A stretch of DNA of 64,000 nucleotides from contig NZ_FBWL01000169.1 in the NCBI RefSeq assembly GCF_001517425.1, positions 62,001 to 126,000 of the forward strand, given 5' to 3'. The number at the start of each line of letters is the position of its first letter. The stretch's first letter is position 1. The notes under the pieces are model-generated. The model had not been told where the DNA came from and ran no database searches. It saw nothing but the letters and a program-made list of their open reading frames with translations. Shown one piece after another: positions 25,051 to 35,507 of this stretch. The stretch is from Clostridium sp. C105KSO13 (lineage in GTDB: Bacteria; Bacillota; Clostridia; Lachnospirales; Lachnospiraceae). The position numbers and the translations under genes were made by a program.

Positions 25051-25443
25051 ATGAAAAAGGTTGCGTTTATATGTGTTCATAATTCCTGCCGTTCTCAAAT
25101 GGCAGAAGCACTTTGCAGACATCTGGCAGGGGATACTTTTGAATGTTATTCTGCCGGAACCGAGACGAAGCCACAAATAAATCAGGATGCGGTCAGGCTA
25201 ATCAAAAAGCTATATGGTATTGACATGGAAGAAAAGCAATATTCTAAGCTGTTATCGAATATACCGCCTGTTGACATAGTCATAACAATGGGATGCAATG
25301 TTGAATGTCCGTTTCTCCCATGTGATTATCGTGAGGATTGGGGATTGGCTGACCCTACTGGAAAGAGCGATAGTGAATTTGTCGAGGTGATTAAGAGGAT
25401 AGAGGAAAGAATTTTAAACATGAAGCATAATTTTAGCGTGTAG
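25051..25443 (+). CDS. arsC: Arsenate reductase, low-molecular-weight phosphatase type
   Basis: ArsC reduces arsenate to arsenite for export. The 130-residue protein opens VAFICVHNSCRSQMAEAL, with the Cx5R-type phosphatase loop, and has GCNVECPFLPCDYREDW near residue 83, with the resolving cysteines of the thioredoxin-coupled class, then ADPTGKSD. The start is set by AAGGGAG just upstream; the frame is open further into arsA. It closes the operon, followed by a strong terminator. Confidence 0.94.
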   Translation: MKKVAFICVHNSCRSQMAEALCRHLAGDTFECYSAGTETKPQINQDAVRLIKKLYGIDMEEKQYSKLLSNIPPVDIVITMGCNVECPFLPCDYREDWGLADPTGKSDSEFVEVIKRIEERILNMKHNFSV

Positions 25444-25447
25444 ACAT

Positions 25448-25480
25448 AAAAAACTGGCGGTTGAGTCCTGCCAGTTTTTT
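25448..25480 (+). terminator. Intrinsic terminator of the ars operon
   Basis: AAAAAACTGGC (25448-25458) pairs perfectly with GCCAGTTTTTT (25470-25480). Confidence 0.9.
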
Positions 25481-25506
25481 ATATTCAGTATAGTAATGCA
25501 ATAGTG

Positions 25507-25713
25507 TTACCTGTTGTTTGGGGAACAGATTTCAAGCATCAATTTTGCCCCTGTCTTAAAACCGTCACCATCCGAACTCTTGATGAAATGCCAATGCTCA
25601 TCACTTATATAAGGCTGAACCTTGGACCAGTCAAGGAGTGAGGTATCTGCCTGTGGATAATTATTTAGTGTTTTATCTGCCGGATGAATCCAAAAATACA
25701 GTAAATGTTATCC
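25507..25713 (-). other. Unrecognised open frame, possible gene remnant
   Basis: The minus strand is open for about 67 codons without a good start and ends PNNR-stop at 25507. The part at 25510-25640 reads like real protein (DWSKVQPYISDEHWHF, SDGDGFKTGAKLMLEIC), while the upstream part overlaps the RelE-like relic on the other strand and is probably chance. The family is not recognised. Apart from this and the relic that follows, nothing clear was seen up to 25965. Confidence 0.3.
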
Positions 25714-25769
25714 GAATTATGTATGCTGGTAGAGATGTCCTTGAACAACTAAGTGAGACAAACACGTAA
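25626..25769 (+). pseudogene. C-terminal fragment of a RelE/ParE-type toxin
   Basis: The frame reads YLPVDNYLVFYLPDE followed by NTVNVIRIMYAGRDVLEQL and a stop. This is the C-terminal core of RelE/ParE toxins (strand pair, then the conserved arginine and YGGRD-like end). The N-terminal half is missing, no start or ribosome binding site is present, and no antitoxin gene is upstream. It is a degraded toxin gene lying just beyond the ars terminator. Confidence 0.65.
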
Positions 25770-25965
25770 CTATTTCTGCAATGTTACTCCTACATTCAGT
25801 TCTATTCCCGCAGTAACATGATTTTTGTCACCTGTGTACGGAAGATAATATTTTTCTTTTACTTCTTTTTATTTATATAATTTCAAGAAAAAACTCCAGT
25901 GATTAAAATATGATTGATGAAAAAATAAATATCTAGTATACTGTGGCTAAAAGGAAGGTGATTCA

Positions 25966-26394
25966 ATGCTGGAAGTTCAATTTTATAAACAAGTTGCAGA
26001 CGATAAATTAAAGTTTGCAGTTATTGTTGCCCAAAGTGAAGGCAAATGGGTTTTCTGCAGACATGAAGAAAGAGCTACATATGAGTGTCCGGGTGGGCAC
26101 AGGGAAAAGGGCGAATCTATTCTTGATACTGCTAGGCGGGAACTTCATGAAGAAACTGGAGCATTGGATTATAGTATAAAGCCAATTTGTGCTTATTCAG
26201 TTATCGGGAAGAACAGAGTCAATGAAACCGGCAAAGAAACCTTCGGAATGCTATATTATGCAGATTTAAAGAGGTTTTCCCGAGAATTATGCAGCGAAAT
26301 AGAGGAAGTAGTCTTATTGGATACTTTGCCGGTCAACTGGACTTATCCTGAAATCCAGCCCAAATTACTTGAGAAAGCTGTTATGGAAGTTTGA
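25966..26394 (+). CDS. NUDIX hydrolase
   Basis: A 142-residue protein with a complete Nudix box, GGHREKGESILDTARRELHEETGA (in two overlapping parts: GGHREKGES and RRELHEETG), near residue 46. Such enzymes cleave nucleoside diphosphates linked to another moiety; the substrate is unknown. An AAGGAAGG ribosome binding site precedes the ATG. It is the first of a run of small genes on this strand. Confidence 0.88.
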   Translation: MLEVQFYKQVADDKLKFAVIVAQSEGKWVFCRHEERATYECPGGHREKGESILDTARRELHEETGALDYSIKPICAYSVIGKNRVNETGKETFGMLYYADLKRFSRELCSEIEEVVLLDTLPVNWTYPEIQPKLLEKAVMEV

Positions 26395-26438
26395 AAAACC
26401 AGGGACTGGAATAATATGTTGGAAGAAGGTGCATAAAT

Positions 26439-26957
26439 TTGTTAGATGTATTATTAAATCGAAGAAGTGTCAGGCAGTATACGGGGGAGAAAATTCCAGC
26501 GGAAAAACTGGAAAAAATTCTGCAGGCCGGTTTGCTGTCCCCGTCAGGGAGAAAACGGAAACCATGGGAATTCGTGGTGGTACAAGAAACCGGAACTTTG
26601 ATGAAGCTTTCTCATTGCCGTCAGGGGGCTGCCGGGATGCTTGAAAATGCCGGATGTGCAATTTTAGTATTTGCGGATCCAGAAAAAACAGACGTCTGGA
26701 CCGAGGATTGCTCTATTGCAATGAGTAATATGCATCTTATGGCTGACAGTTTAGGTTTGGGCAGCTGCTGGATTCAGGGAAGATGCCGGAAGGCCGAAAA
26801 TGAAAAATCTGCAGAGGAGGTTTGCAGGAAAATCCTTGCTGTTCCAGATCAATATGTATTGGAAGCAATATTATCAGTGGGCATATGGAAAGAACATCCG
26901 CCGGCTCATACATTAGAGGATATAGAGATTGGAAAAGTGCATTACGAGAAGTTTTAA
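26439..26957 (+). CDS. Nitroreductase family protein
   Basis: A 172-residue FMN-binding protein starting with RRSVRQYTGEKIP and with AGLLSPSGRKRKPWEFVVV, the family's N-terminal pattern, and LGLGSCWIQGR in the middle. The likely start is TTG, with AGAAGG upstream; no ATG fits. It is a paralogue-like second nitroreductase in this window (the other is at 7997), with different detail sequence. Substrate unknown. Confidence 0.85.
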   Translation: MLDVLLNRRSVRQYTGEKIPAEKLEKILQAGLLSPSGRKRKPWEFVVVQETGTLMKLSHCRQGAAGMLENAGCAILVFADPEKTDVWTEDCSIAMSNMHLMADSLGLGSCWIQGRCRKAENEKSAEEVCRKILAVPDQYVLEAILSVGIWKEHPPAHTLEDIEIGKVHYEKF

Positions 26958-27035
26958 TTGTCTTGAATATAAATATCTTATATCAGGGCATTTCAAAAAG
27001 GGTCACTTGTTAATGGAAGATTTAGTAGGTGAATT

Positions 27036-27359
27036 ATGATCGGAGAAATTGTCACCGTAACTGTAGACAGACCAATGGGAACATGCCATCCGGAATATCC
27101 GGATATGCGTTATCCTGTCAATTACGGATATATTAAAGGGTGTATGTCGTCTGATGGAGAAGAGCAAGATGTCTATGTTTTAGGGGCAAATAAATCTGTT
27201 GAAGAATTTACAGGTAAAATCATTGCAATCATTCACAGAAATGATGATGTTGAGGAAAAGTGGGTGGTTGCACCTGAAAACAAGATGTTCTCAAAGGAGG
27301 AAATCATAAGACAAACACATTTCCAAGAACAGTATTTTAACATAAGAATAAAAATGTAA
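27036..27359 (+). CDS. Inorganic pyrophosphatase-like protein (short)
   Basis: The 107-residue protein contains the family I inorganic pyrophosphatase pattern: YPVNYGYIKG near residue 29 and DGEEQDVYVLG near 45, matching the metal- and pyrophosphate-binding DxxxxD region, then AIIHRNDDVEEKWVV. It is shorter than the usual 170-180 residues, as in a group of compact Clostridial homologues. Activity on pyrophosphate is likely but not certain. Confidence 0.75.
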   Translation: MIGEIVTVTVDRPMGTCHPEYPDMRYPVNYGYIKGCMSSDGEEQDVYVLGANKSVEEFTGKIIAIIHRNDDVEEKWVVAPENKMFSKEEIIRQTHFQEQYFNIRIKM

Positions 27360-27381
27360 AACAAAAACAGGCGGAGGAATA

Positions 27382-27639
27382 ATGAAAAGAGAATCTTTTA
27401 AGACAATTAAATTAACTGATAAAGAGAAGGAACTATTGAGAGAAGAAATATCAGCTTTTTATCTGGATATCCGTGGTGAGCAGATTGGTATTATTGAGAA
27501 GGAACAGCTGTTGGATTTGTTTGCGGAAAATCTTGTGCCACTTATATACAACAGGGCATTGGATGATGCTAGAAAATGGTACCAACAGCAGCAGGATAAT
27601 ATGGAAACCGATTATTACATGTTATACAAAGAGTTATAA
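27382..27639 (+). CDS. DUF2164 family protein
   Basis: An 85-residue, mostly helical, acidic protein. The features KLTDKEKELLREEISAFY and EQIGIIEKEQLLDLF...IYNRALDDARKW match DUF2164, a family of unknown function. It has a GGAGG ribosome binding site and follows the pyrophosphatase-like gene by 22 bases. Confidence 0.8.
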   Translation: MKRESFKTIKLTDKEKELLREEISAFYLDIRGEQIGIIEKEQLLDLFAENLVPLIYNRALDDARKWYQQQQDNMETDYYMLYKEL

Positions 27640-27736
27640 TAACGTCCAATATTATCAGAATTTAAACAATACTGCTGCAACCATACAAATATCGCTGGGT
27701 ACATGGTATCTATTAAACAGAGAGTATATAAAAGTA

Positions 27737-28630
27737 TTAATCCATATGTTTTCGCACAATGCAGGCAGCAACACCTGCTATACAAAGACCAAGCAGTGTA
27801 TTGTGCATGGAGCCGAATACATCCAGTCCGCCTCTTACTCCATTCAAAATTTCAAAGGACTCAAAGGACTCAGGTAAAAAAGAACACAGGAGAAAAGACA
27901 CATAAGATGCCACGTACAGGAAGATATAAGAGAATAATCCCCTTCCGGTATCTTGCCTGTATATTTTTCTGCCGTCCCGGACTTTTACTTTTGTTAAAGA
28001 CCACAGCAGTGCAATGAATTCGAAAACAAGAAAAACAGCAGCAACAGCAGCATAGCCGGCCAGTGTATAATTTTTTTCTTCCAGAATGGTCAGGGGATCA
28101 CCGTAAGGGGCTGCACCACGCCAGAAATTAGAGGCAAGCACATACAGTGTTCCTGCCGTAATAAGGAATGATACAATCCTTACAACAGAACGTGCAACAC
28201 GGTAGATAGCTTTGGTCCCATATTTGGCAGTTTTCTTTGCCGGAGACAGTAAATTAGGTATACGGGATGCAGATTTTCTGCGGCGGCTCATCTGCCGGGA
28301 CGAGTTGCTGTAATCATTGCGGGAACCTCTGGGGCCATAGGAACATTCCTCTCCATCATAATCATCTGATGGGTATCTGTTTGCACCATAAGAATCCTCA
28401 TCGTCACCGTCCCAATCATATTTATCGTCTGAGTCATAAACATCCGAATTATAATCATCTGATGCGTAGTTATCTGCCGGGTTTTGCAGAGGGGTATCCA
28501 TAACGATGGTCTCATCGGACAGATCTTTTGTCACAGGCTTCGTATCAAAACTATATGTAAACGGGACTTCTTCTTCATAAGTCACTTCAAAATCATCATC
28601 AAAGGGTGTAGTGCTTTTTGTACCTTGCAT
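27737..28630 (-). CDS. Hypothetical membrane protein with acidic Asp/Tyr/Ser-rich N-terminal region
   Basis: The 297-residue protein was not recognised. Residues 1-110 are very acidic and low in complexity, with repeated D-D-Y/S-D-D units (for example DDYNSDVYDSDDKYDWDGDD), and should be disordered. A basic patch SRRRKSASR follows, then about four hydrophobic segments in the C-terminal half. The ATG chosen has AGAGGAGA upstream; twenty earlier in-frame codons lack a ribosome binding site. The layout suggests a cytoplasmic disordered tail on a membrane anchor. Confidence 0.7.
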   Translation of the reverse strand: MQGTKSTTPFDDDFEVTYEEEVPFTYSFDTKPVTKDLSDETIVMDTPLQNPADNYASDDYNSDVYDSDDKYDWDGDDEDSYGANRYPSDDYDGEECSYGPRGSRNDYSNSSRQMSRRRKSASRIPNLLSPAKKTAKYGTKAIYRVARSVVRIVSFLITAGTLYVLASNFWRGAAPYGDPLTILEEKNYTLAGYAAVAAVFLVFEFIALLWSLTKVKVRDGRKIYRQDTGRGLFSYIFLYVASYVSFLLCSFLPESFESFEILNGVRGGLDVFGSMHNTLLGLCIAGVAACIVRKHMD

Positions 28631-28863
28631 TGAAATTCTCCTCTTTTCTTTGCTGCATGTCATTGTATAACTTTTTTTATATATACTCAAGGGTTAACAT
28701 AGAAAATTCATAAAGTTCTAAGAAATATTCCATATTTTTTATAAAAGTAGTAAAATAAAAAAGTTGTAATGCTATTTAACACAGTGACATGTTAACACTT
28801 TACTTTAAGGGTGTGCCGCTGTGCAGGATATGCAATTATGAGGTATTCAGACAGGGCACATAA

Positions 28864-29588
28864 ATGATAACAGATATGACAGAAGGAGAACCATCAAGGG
28901 TTCTATGGAAATTCACAGTTCCTATGCTGATCAGTGTAATGTTTCAGCAGTTTTATAATGTTGCGGACAGTGTAGTTGCAGGGAAATTCGTAGGAGTTAA
29001 TGCCCTGGCTGCAGTCGGGGCATCTTATGCAATTACGATGATTTTTATGGCTGTGGCCACAGGGCTGAACATCGGATGTTCTGTGGTGGTCTGCTATTTT
29101 TGTTTTTGTATAATATATGTACAGGGATAGCGGGGTATTCGGCGGGAATGAAGATCAATACCTTTGCAATTATATCCTTTACTACACTTGGGAACGGTGT
29201 GTCCAGCTTTACAGCACAAAATCTTGGGGCCGGCAGAACCGGACGTGTTGTAAAAGGATTCAAAGCTGGTATTACTCTGGTGCTCTGTGTGGCAATTCCG
29301 GCATTCCTGCTGTTTTTCTTTGCAGCCCGGCCGCTGGCAGAACTGTTTATGAGTGCGGGCGGCGAAAGAGCAGCTAATGTGGGTGTGGAATTTTTGAGAA
29401 TCGTATCCCCTTTCTATGTGGTTGTCTCCTTTAAGCTGATATCAGACGGAATACTAAGAGGAGCAGGGGCGATGAAAGCTTTTATGATCTCTACATTTTC
29501 AGATTTGATACTGAGAGTCGTTTTGGCCTTTGTTCTGTCCGGCTTGTGGCAGGATACAGGCAAATGGAAAAAGCAGCAGATCATCTAG
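28864..29588 (+). pseudogene. Broken MATE-family efflux pump gene
   Basis: The first 76 codons encode a MATE start (MTEGEPSRVLWKFTVPM to TGLNIGCSVVV). The frame then jumps, near 29090, to a part that in intact MATE proteins lies about halfway along (AGYSAGMKINTFAIISF, NGVSSFTAQNLGAG), in a different frame. The gene stops early in the C-terminal half (WKKQQII-stop). A large internal deletion, a frameshift and a lost 3' end are the simplest reading. An intact MATE gene lies at 52671. Confidence 0.85.
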
Positions 29589-29659
29589 CAGCCTGGAATT
29601 GACGTTTTGTCTGAAATCCAGTATGATAGACAAAGTGAGACAAAATAAAGGAGCAGTCT

Positions 29660-31489
29660 ATGAATGTGTTAAATATAGAGCATATCAGCAAAATATACGG
29701 AGAAAAGGTGATTTTTGACGACGTGTCATGTGGAATCCAGGAGGGGGATAAGATTGGTATCATTGGCATGAATGGAACCGGGAAGACTACGATGCTGAGA
29801 ATGATAGCAGGCATGGAGGAAGCGGACAGCGGGCAGATTATAAAGCAGAATGGTCTGCGAATCGCATATCTTACACAGAATCCGCAATTTCCTGAAGATG
29901 CTACCGTATTATCCTATGTTTTGGAAGGAATACCGGAGTCTGACTGGACTGCTAAAAGTGAAGCAAAAAGTGCACTCAGCAGGCTGAATATTACAGACTA
30001 TGACGAACAGATTGCGCACCTTTCTGGGGGACAGAAAAAAAGAGTTGCTCTTGCAAAGGTGCTGGCAGCCCCCTTTGATGTTTTACTTCTGGATGAGCCT
30101 ACCAATCATTTGGACGGTGAGATGATTATATGGCTGGAGGATTATCTGCATCGATTTAGGGGCGTTATAATCATGGTGACACATGACAGATATTTTCTGG
30201 ATAAGGTTACAAACAAGATTCTGGAAATCAGCCACGGGCAGGTTTACAATTATGAAGCGAACTACTCTAAGTTTCTGGAGATGAAGGCACAGCGGGAAGA
30301 AATGGAACTGGCGACCGAGAGGAAGCGCCAGAGTGTGCTGCGCATGGAGCTTGAGTGGGCAAAACGGGGATGCCGGGCCCGGAGCACAAAACAGAAGGCA
30401 AGGCTGGAAAGATTGGAGACACTAAAGAAAAGTACCGGCCCGGCGGCAGATCAGTCTATGGAACTGGAATCTGTGGGAACCAGGATGGGAAAGAAGACAG
30501 TAGAACTGCACCATATAAGCAAGAGCTATAGCGGCAGGAAACTGATAGAGGACTTCAGCTACATTGTTCTGAAGAATCAGAGACTGGGATTCATTGGACC
30601 TAACGGCTGCGGAAAATCTACTTTGCTGAAGATTATGGCAGGGCTGGAAGAGCCGGATGAAGGGAAGGTGGAAATCGGTGAGACTATTCAGATGGGGTAT
30701 TTTGCCCAGGAAGTGCCTGATATGGACACAGAACAGAGGGTTATTGACTATGTAAAAGATATTGCAGAATATGTTTCCACAAAGGAGGGGAAAATTACGG
30801 CATCCCAGATGCTGGAGCGTTTTCTCTTCACGCCGGATATGCAGTATGCTCCCGTCAATAAGCTTTCAGGGGGAGAAAAGAAGAGACTCTATCTCCTCAG
30901 TATTCTTCAGTCAGCCCCTAATTTTCTTGTGCTGGATGAGGTAAGCAATGATATCGACATTCCAACTATGACGATTTTGGAAGATTATCTGATTTCTTTT
31001 CCGGGAATTGTCGTCACTGTGTCTCATGACAGATATTTCCTGGATAATGTGGCGGACAGAATTTTTGAATTTGACGGGAATGGGCATCTGCAGCAGTATG
31101 AAGGCGGTTATACTGATTACCTGGAAGCAAAGGCAAGGACACAGTCTTTGTCAGGGTCAAAGACAACAGACAAGCGGGAAACAGAAAATGACACTTCTGC
31201 AAAGGAGAGTCAGGGCAAGAGATGGAAACAGAATCATGCTGTGAAATTGAAATTTTCTTATAAAGAGCAGAAAGAGTATGAAGCCATAGATGAGGATATA
31301 GAGATTTTAGAAGAGCAGATTGCAGGTTTGGAGGAAGACATCCTGGCCAACGCTACAAATTCTGTAAAGTTGTCCGAACTGATGGGAAATAAGCAGCAAA
31401 AGGAAAAAGAGCTTAGCGAGAAAATGGATCGATGGGTTTATCTAAATGATCTGGCTGAAAAAATAGAAGCACAAAAGGCGGATGTATAA
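29660..31489 (+). CDS. ABC-F family ATPase (Uup-like)
   Basis: A soluble protein of 609 residues with two ABC domains and no membrane part. Walker A motifs are GMNGTGKTT near residue 36 and GPNGCGKST near 315; signatures are HLSGGQKKRVALA and KLSGGEKKRLYLL; Walker B motifs end LLLDEPTNHLD and FLVLDEVSNDID (the second is unusual). A charged linker and a C-terminal coiled coil from about 535 match Uup-type ABC-F proteins, which act on ribosomes or DNA. Antibiotic protection is possible but not indicated. Confidence 0.9.
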   Translation: MNVLNIEHISKIYGEKVIFDDVSCGIQEGDKIGIIGMNGTGKTTMLRMIAGMEEADSGQIIKQNGLRIAYLTQNPQFPEDATVLSYVLEGIPESDWTAKSEAKSALSRLNITDYDEQIAHLSGGQKKRVALAKVLAAPFDVLLLDEPTNHLDGEMIIWLEDYLHRFRGVIIMVTHDRYFLDKVTNKILEISHGQVYNYEANYSKFLEMKAQREEMELATERKRQSVLRMELEWAKRGCRARSTKQKARLERLETLKKSTGPAADQSMELESVGTRMGKKTVELHHISKSYSGRKLIEDFSYIVLKNQRLGFIGPNGCGKSTLLKIMAGLEEPDEGKVEIGETIQMGYFAQEVPDMDTEQRVIDYVKDIAEYVSTKEGKITASQMLERFLFTPDMQYAPVNKLSGGEKKRLYLLSILQSAPNFLVLDEVSNDIDIPTMTILEDYLISFPGIVVTVSHDRYFLDNVADRIFEFDGNGHLQQYEGGYTDYLEAKARTQSLSGSKTTDKRETENDTSAKESQGKRWKQNHAVKLKFSYKEQKEYEAIDEDIEILEEQIAGLEEDILANATNSVKLSELMGNKQQKEKELSEKMDRWVYLNDLAEKIEAQKADV

Positions 31490-31513
31490 GGAACTAAAAA
31501 GGAGACAAACAAA

Positions 31514-32434
31514 ATGAAAAAACCTGTACTTGTAATTATGGCTGCCGGGATGGGAAGCCGATACGGAGGTCTAAAGCAGATTGACCCGGTGGATGAAGAA
31601 GGGCATATTATTATGGATTTTTCTATATATGATGCCAGAAGGGCCGGGTTTGAAAAAGTTATTTTTATAATAAAGGAAGAACATGCAGAAGATTTTAAGA
31701 AAAGCATCGGTGACAGAATCAGTGAGTTCATGGAAGTGGAGTATATCTACCAGAAGCTGAACAGTCTGCCCCGGGGTTTTGAGGTTCCTTCGGGCCGTGT
31801 AAAACCTTTCGGTACCGGACATGCTGTTTTGAGCTGCAAAGACGTAATTGACGGACCATTTGCCGTGATTAATGCAGATGATTATTATGGAGTGTCTGCG
31901 CTGCAGTCTGTTTATCAGTACTTATCTGTGTTCGAGGACGATGAAAAGTACCGGTATGCCATGGTTGGATACCGTCTGGTGAATACGCTTACGGAGAATG
32001 GTTATGTATCAAGAGGAGTGTGTGAGATAGATGAAAAGGCATATCTGACCGGAATTACAGAAAGAATCCATATTGAGAAAACAAGAAAGGGGGCCGCCTA
32101 TACAGAGGACGAGGGCAATACATGGACCGACATTGACGAGAATAGCATTGTTTCTATGAATATGTTTGGTTTTACAAAAAGTATGTTAAAGGAGCTGGAG
32201 GAACGTTTTTCTGTGTTTCTGGAAGAGAATCTTGCACAATCTCCTTTGAAATGTGAATTTTTCCTTCCGACAGTAGTGGGTGAATTGATTCACGAAGGAA
32301 AAGCATCTGTAAAAGTACTGCAGTCAGAGGACAAATGGTATGGTATTACATATAAAGAGGACAAACAGAGTGTAGTGGACGCTGTTGCAAAAATGAAGAA
32401 ACAGGGAATTTATCCCCATCATCTGTGGAAATAG
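31514..32434 (+). CDS. Sugar nucleotidyltransferase-like protein
   Basis: A 306-residue NTP-transferase-fold protein. [21 protein letters not shown] at the N-terminus is the nucleotide-binding GxGxR-type motif with a following lysine, and [10 protein letters not shown] near residue 115 matches the metal-binding Asp. The closest well-known relatives are UDP-glucose or glucose-1-phosphate nucleotidyltransferases, but substrate recognition parts differ. The neighbour galE, 56 bases downstream, supports a role in sugar nucleotides. Confidence 0.8.
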   Translation: MKKPVLVIMAAGMGSRYGGLKQIDPVDEEGHIIMDFSIYDARRAGFEKVIFIIKEEHAEDFKKSIGDRISEFMEVEYIYQKLNSLPRGFEVPSGRVKPFGTGHAVLSCKDVIDGPFAVINADDYYGVSALQSVYQYLSVFEDDEKYRYAMVGYRLVNTLTENGYVSRGVCEIDEKAYLTGITERIHIEKTRKGAAYTEDEGNTWTDIDENSIVSMNMFGFTKSMLKELEERFSVFLEENLAQSPLKCEFFLPTVVGELIHEGKASVKVLQSEDKWYGITYKEDKQSVVDAVAKMKKQGIYPHHLWK

Positions 32435-32490
32435 CTGACAATCACATGGGGACATGCAAAAGCAGAAGAACAAGGAAGGAGACAAGGATC

Positions 32491-33507
32491 ATGGCGATTT
32501 TAGTAGCAGGCGGAGCCGGTTATATCGGCAGCCATACATGCGTGGAACTTTTGAAAAGAGGATATGAAACAGTTGTAATTGACAATCTGTACAACTCCAG
32601 CGAAAAGGCTCTGGAAAGAGTGGAGGAGATCACAGGAAAAGCAGTGAAATTTTATAAGGGGGATATTCTAAACAGGGAAGACCTGGAGCTTGTCTTTGAG
32701 AATGAAGACATTGAGGCTGTGATTAACTTTGCAGGACTTAAAGCCGTGGGAGAATCCGTGACAAAGCCTTGGGAATATTACTATAATAATATTGCCGGGA
32801 CTCTGGTTCTCTGCGATGTAATGCGCAGGCACGGGTGCAAAAGCATGATATTCAGTTCTTCTGCAACTGTTTACGGAGATCCCGCAGAAATACCAATTAC
32901 AGAGGAATGCCCAAAAGGAGAAATTACGAATCCTTATGGAAGAACCAAGGGAATGCTGGAGCAGATCCTGACGGACCTTCACACGGGCGATCCGGAGTGG
33001 AATATCATGCTTCTCAGATATTTTAACCCCATCGGTGCACATGAGTCCGGCTTAATCGGAGAGGACCCCAAGGGGATTCCGAATAATCTGGTTCCTTACA
33101 TTGCACAGGTGGCAGTGGGAAAACTGGATTGTCTCGGTGTTTTCGGAGATGACTATCATACACCCGACGGTACAGGAGTAAGAGATTATATCCATGTTGT
33201 GGATTTGGCTGTGGGTCATGTGAAAGCTATTGAAAAAATGAAGACATGCAAAGGCGTACATGTCTATAATCTGGGAACCGGAGTGGGTTACAGCGTGCTG
33301 GATGTGGTGAAGGCCTATGAGAAAGCCTGCGGTAAAGAGATACCGTATCAGGTGAAACCCCGCCGTGCAGGCGATATTGCAACCTGTTACTGTGATGCAT
33401 CTAAGGCCAAGGAAGAACTGGGATGGACAGCTGAAAGAGGAATTGAAGAGATGTGTGCCGATTCATGGAAATGGCAGTCTATGAATCCGGACGGATACCG
33501 TAGTTAA
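32491..33507 (+). CDS. galE: UDP-glucose 4-epimerase
   Basis: GalE interconverts UDP-glucose and UDP-galactose using bound NAD. The 338-residue protein starts [20 protein letters not shown] with the Rossmann GxxGxxG, has [10 protein letters not shown], the catalytic YGRTKGM (YxxxK), and [18 protein letters not shown], all typical. The chosen start has GGAGAC upstream; the frame is open for 22 more codons without a good start. A strong terminator follows. Confidence 0.95.
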   Translation: MAILVAGGAGYIGSHTCVELLKRGYETVVIDNLYNSSEKALERVEEITGKAVKFYKGDILNREDLELVFENEDIEAVINFAGLKAVGESVTKPWEYYYNNIAGTLVLCDVMRRHGCKSMIFSSSATVYGDPAEIPITEECPKGEITNPYGRTKGMLEQILTDLHTGDPEWNIMLLRYFNPIGAHESGLIGEDPKGIPNNLVPYIAQVAVGKLDCLGVFGDDYHTPDGTGVRDYIHVVDLAVGHVKAIEKMKTCKGVHVYNLGTGVGYSVLDVVKAYEKACGKEIPYQVKPRRAGDIATCYCDASKAKEELGWTAERGIEEMCADSWKWQSMNPDGYRS

Positions 33508-33544
33508 CAAGCAGTATCCATGAAGGACAATTAAAAATGCTGTA

Positions 33545-33585
33545 AAAACCCGTCAGATTCTTGATTATATGATCTGATGGGTTTT
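33545..33585 (+). terminator. Intrinsic terminator after galE
   Basis: AAAACCCGTCAGAT (33545-33558) pairs with ATCTGATGGGTTTT (33572-33585) with one G-T pair. Confidence 0.85.
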
Positions 33586-33608
33586 CTATTTAGCTGTAGA
33601 AAAACTGC

Positions 33609-33637
33609 TTGACAAAATAGCCATGGCTTGCTATGAT
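33609..33637 (+). promoter_or_regulatory. Promoter of ilvN
   Basis: TTGACA (33609-33614), 17 bases, TATGAT (33632-33637). The leader of about 55 bases holds no T-box or leader peptide. Confidence 0.8.
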
Positions 33638-33699
33638 AAAAAAACAGAACGCACTCTGTTTTAAGTTTCTTAAGTCACAGGAGGAAAGTGGGGAGGCAT

Positions 33700-34200
33700 A
33701 TGAGAAGTCAGGTTTATTCATTGCTGGTCGACAACAATCCGGGTGTATTGAGCCGGATTGCAGGTCTTTTCAGCAGGAGAGGGTACAGCATCGACAGTAT
33801 TACAGCGGGGATGACGGCAGATCCCAGGTTTACGAGAATTACAGTTGTAGCAACAGGGGATGAACTGATTCTGTCCCAGATTGAGAAGCAGGTAAGAAAA
33901 CTGGAAGATGTGGTTGAAATTAAACTCCTAAAGGAAGGCGAATCTGTCTGCAGAGAGCTGATCATGGTAAAGATTCGTGCCAACGCTGCAGAACGGGCGG
34001 AAATCATTTCTATTGCCGATATATTTAGAGCAAAAATTGTGGATGTGGAAAAAGAATCCATGACAGCAGAACTCACCGGCAACCAGTCCAAACTGGATGC
34101 ATTTTTGAATCTTCTGGACGGCTACGAGATACTGGAACTGGCAAGAACAGGAATCACAGGACTGGCAAGAGGAAGCAAGGACGTCACATTTATTGACTAA
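33700..34200 (+). CDS. ilvN: Acetolactate synthase small (regulatory) subunit
   Basis: IlvN binds valine and controls the catalytic IlvB subunit at the start of branched-chain amino acid synthesis. The protein begins VYSLLVDNNPGVLSRIAGLFSRRGY, the ACT domain signature, and ends GLARGSKDVTFID; length is about 166. The start is ambiguous: this ATG has GGGAGG very close, and a GTG at 33688 has AGGAGG 3 bases upstream. The large subunit IlvB is not beside it. Confidence 0.92.
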   Translation: MRSQVYSLLVDNNPGVLSRIAGLFSRRGYSIDSITAGMTADPRFTRITVVATGDELILSQIEKQVRKLEDVVEIKLLKEGESVCRELIMVKIRANAAERAEIISIADIFRAKIVDVEKESMTAELTGNQSKLDAFLNLLDGYEILELARTGITGLARGSKDVTFID

Positions 34201-34315
34201 AAGAAAGCGTTTATAGTGTTTATATTTAGGAAAGCTAGAGGACCGTCATGTATAGTATTGATACAAAACCGGGACCTTTAACTCATATAATTTCATGTAT
34301 GATCGGACGAATTAG

Positions 34316-35368
<1,053 letters not shown>

Positions 35369-35384
35369 GATTAAATATAAGCTT

Positions 35385-35430
35385 AAGAGCTGCGGACTCG
35401 TGTTTGTTCACGAACCCGGCAGCTCTTATT
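35385..35430 (+). terminator. Intrinsic terminator after ilvC
   Basis: AAGAGCTGC (35385-35393) pairs with GCAGCTCTT (35419-35427), with an inner CGTG/CACG helix. Confidence 0.8.
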
Positions 35431-35448
35431 TGATATCTGAATGGTTAC

Positions 35449-35482
35449 AAAAAAAGAACATCTGCCTGACGGAAGCGGATGC
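35449..35482 (-). terminator. Intrinsic terminator of rpsT
   Basis: Read on the minus strand, GCATCCGCTT pairs with AGGCAGATGT (one mismatch) and is followed by TTC and seven Ts. Confidence 0.75.
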
Positions 35483-35507
35483 CCTTTAGCTTCTATGATA
35501 TTATTAA

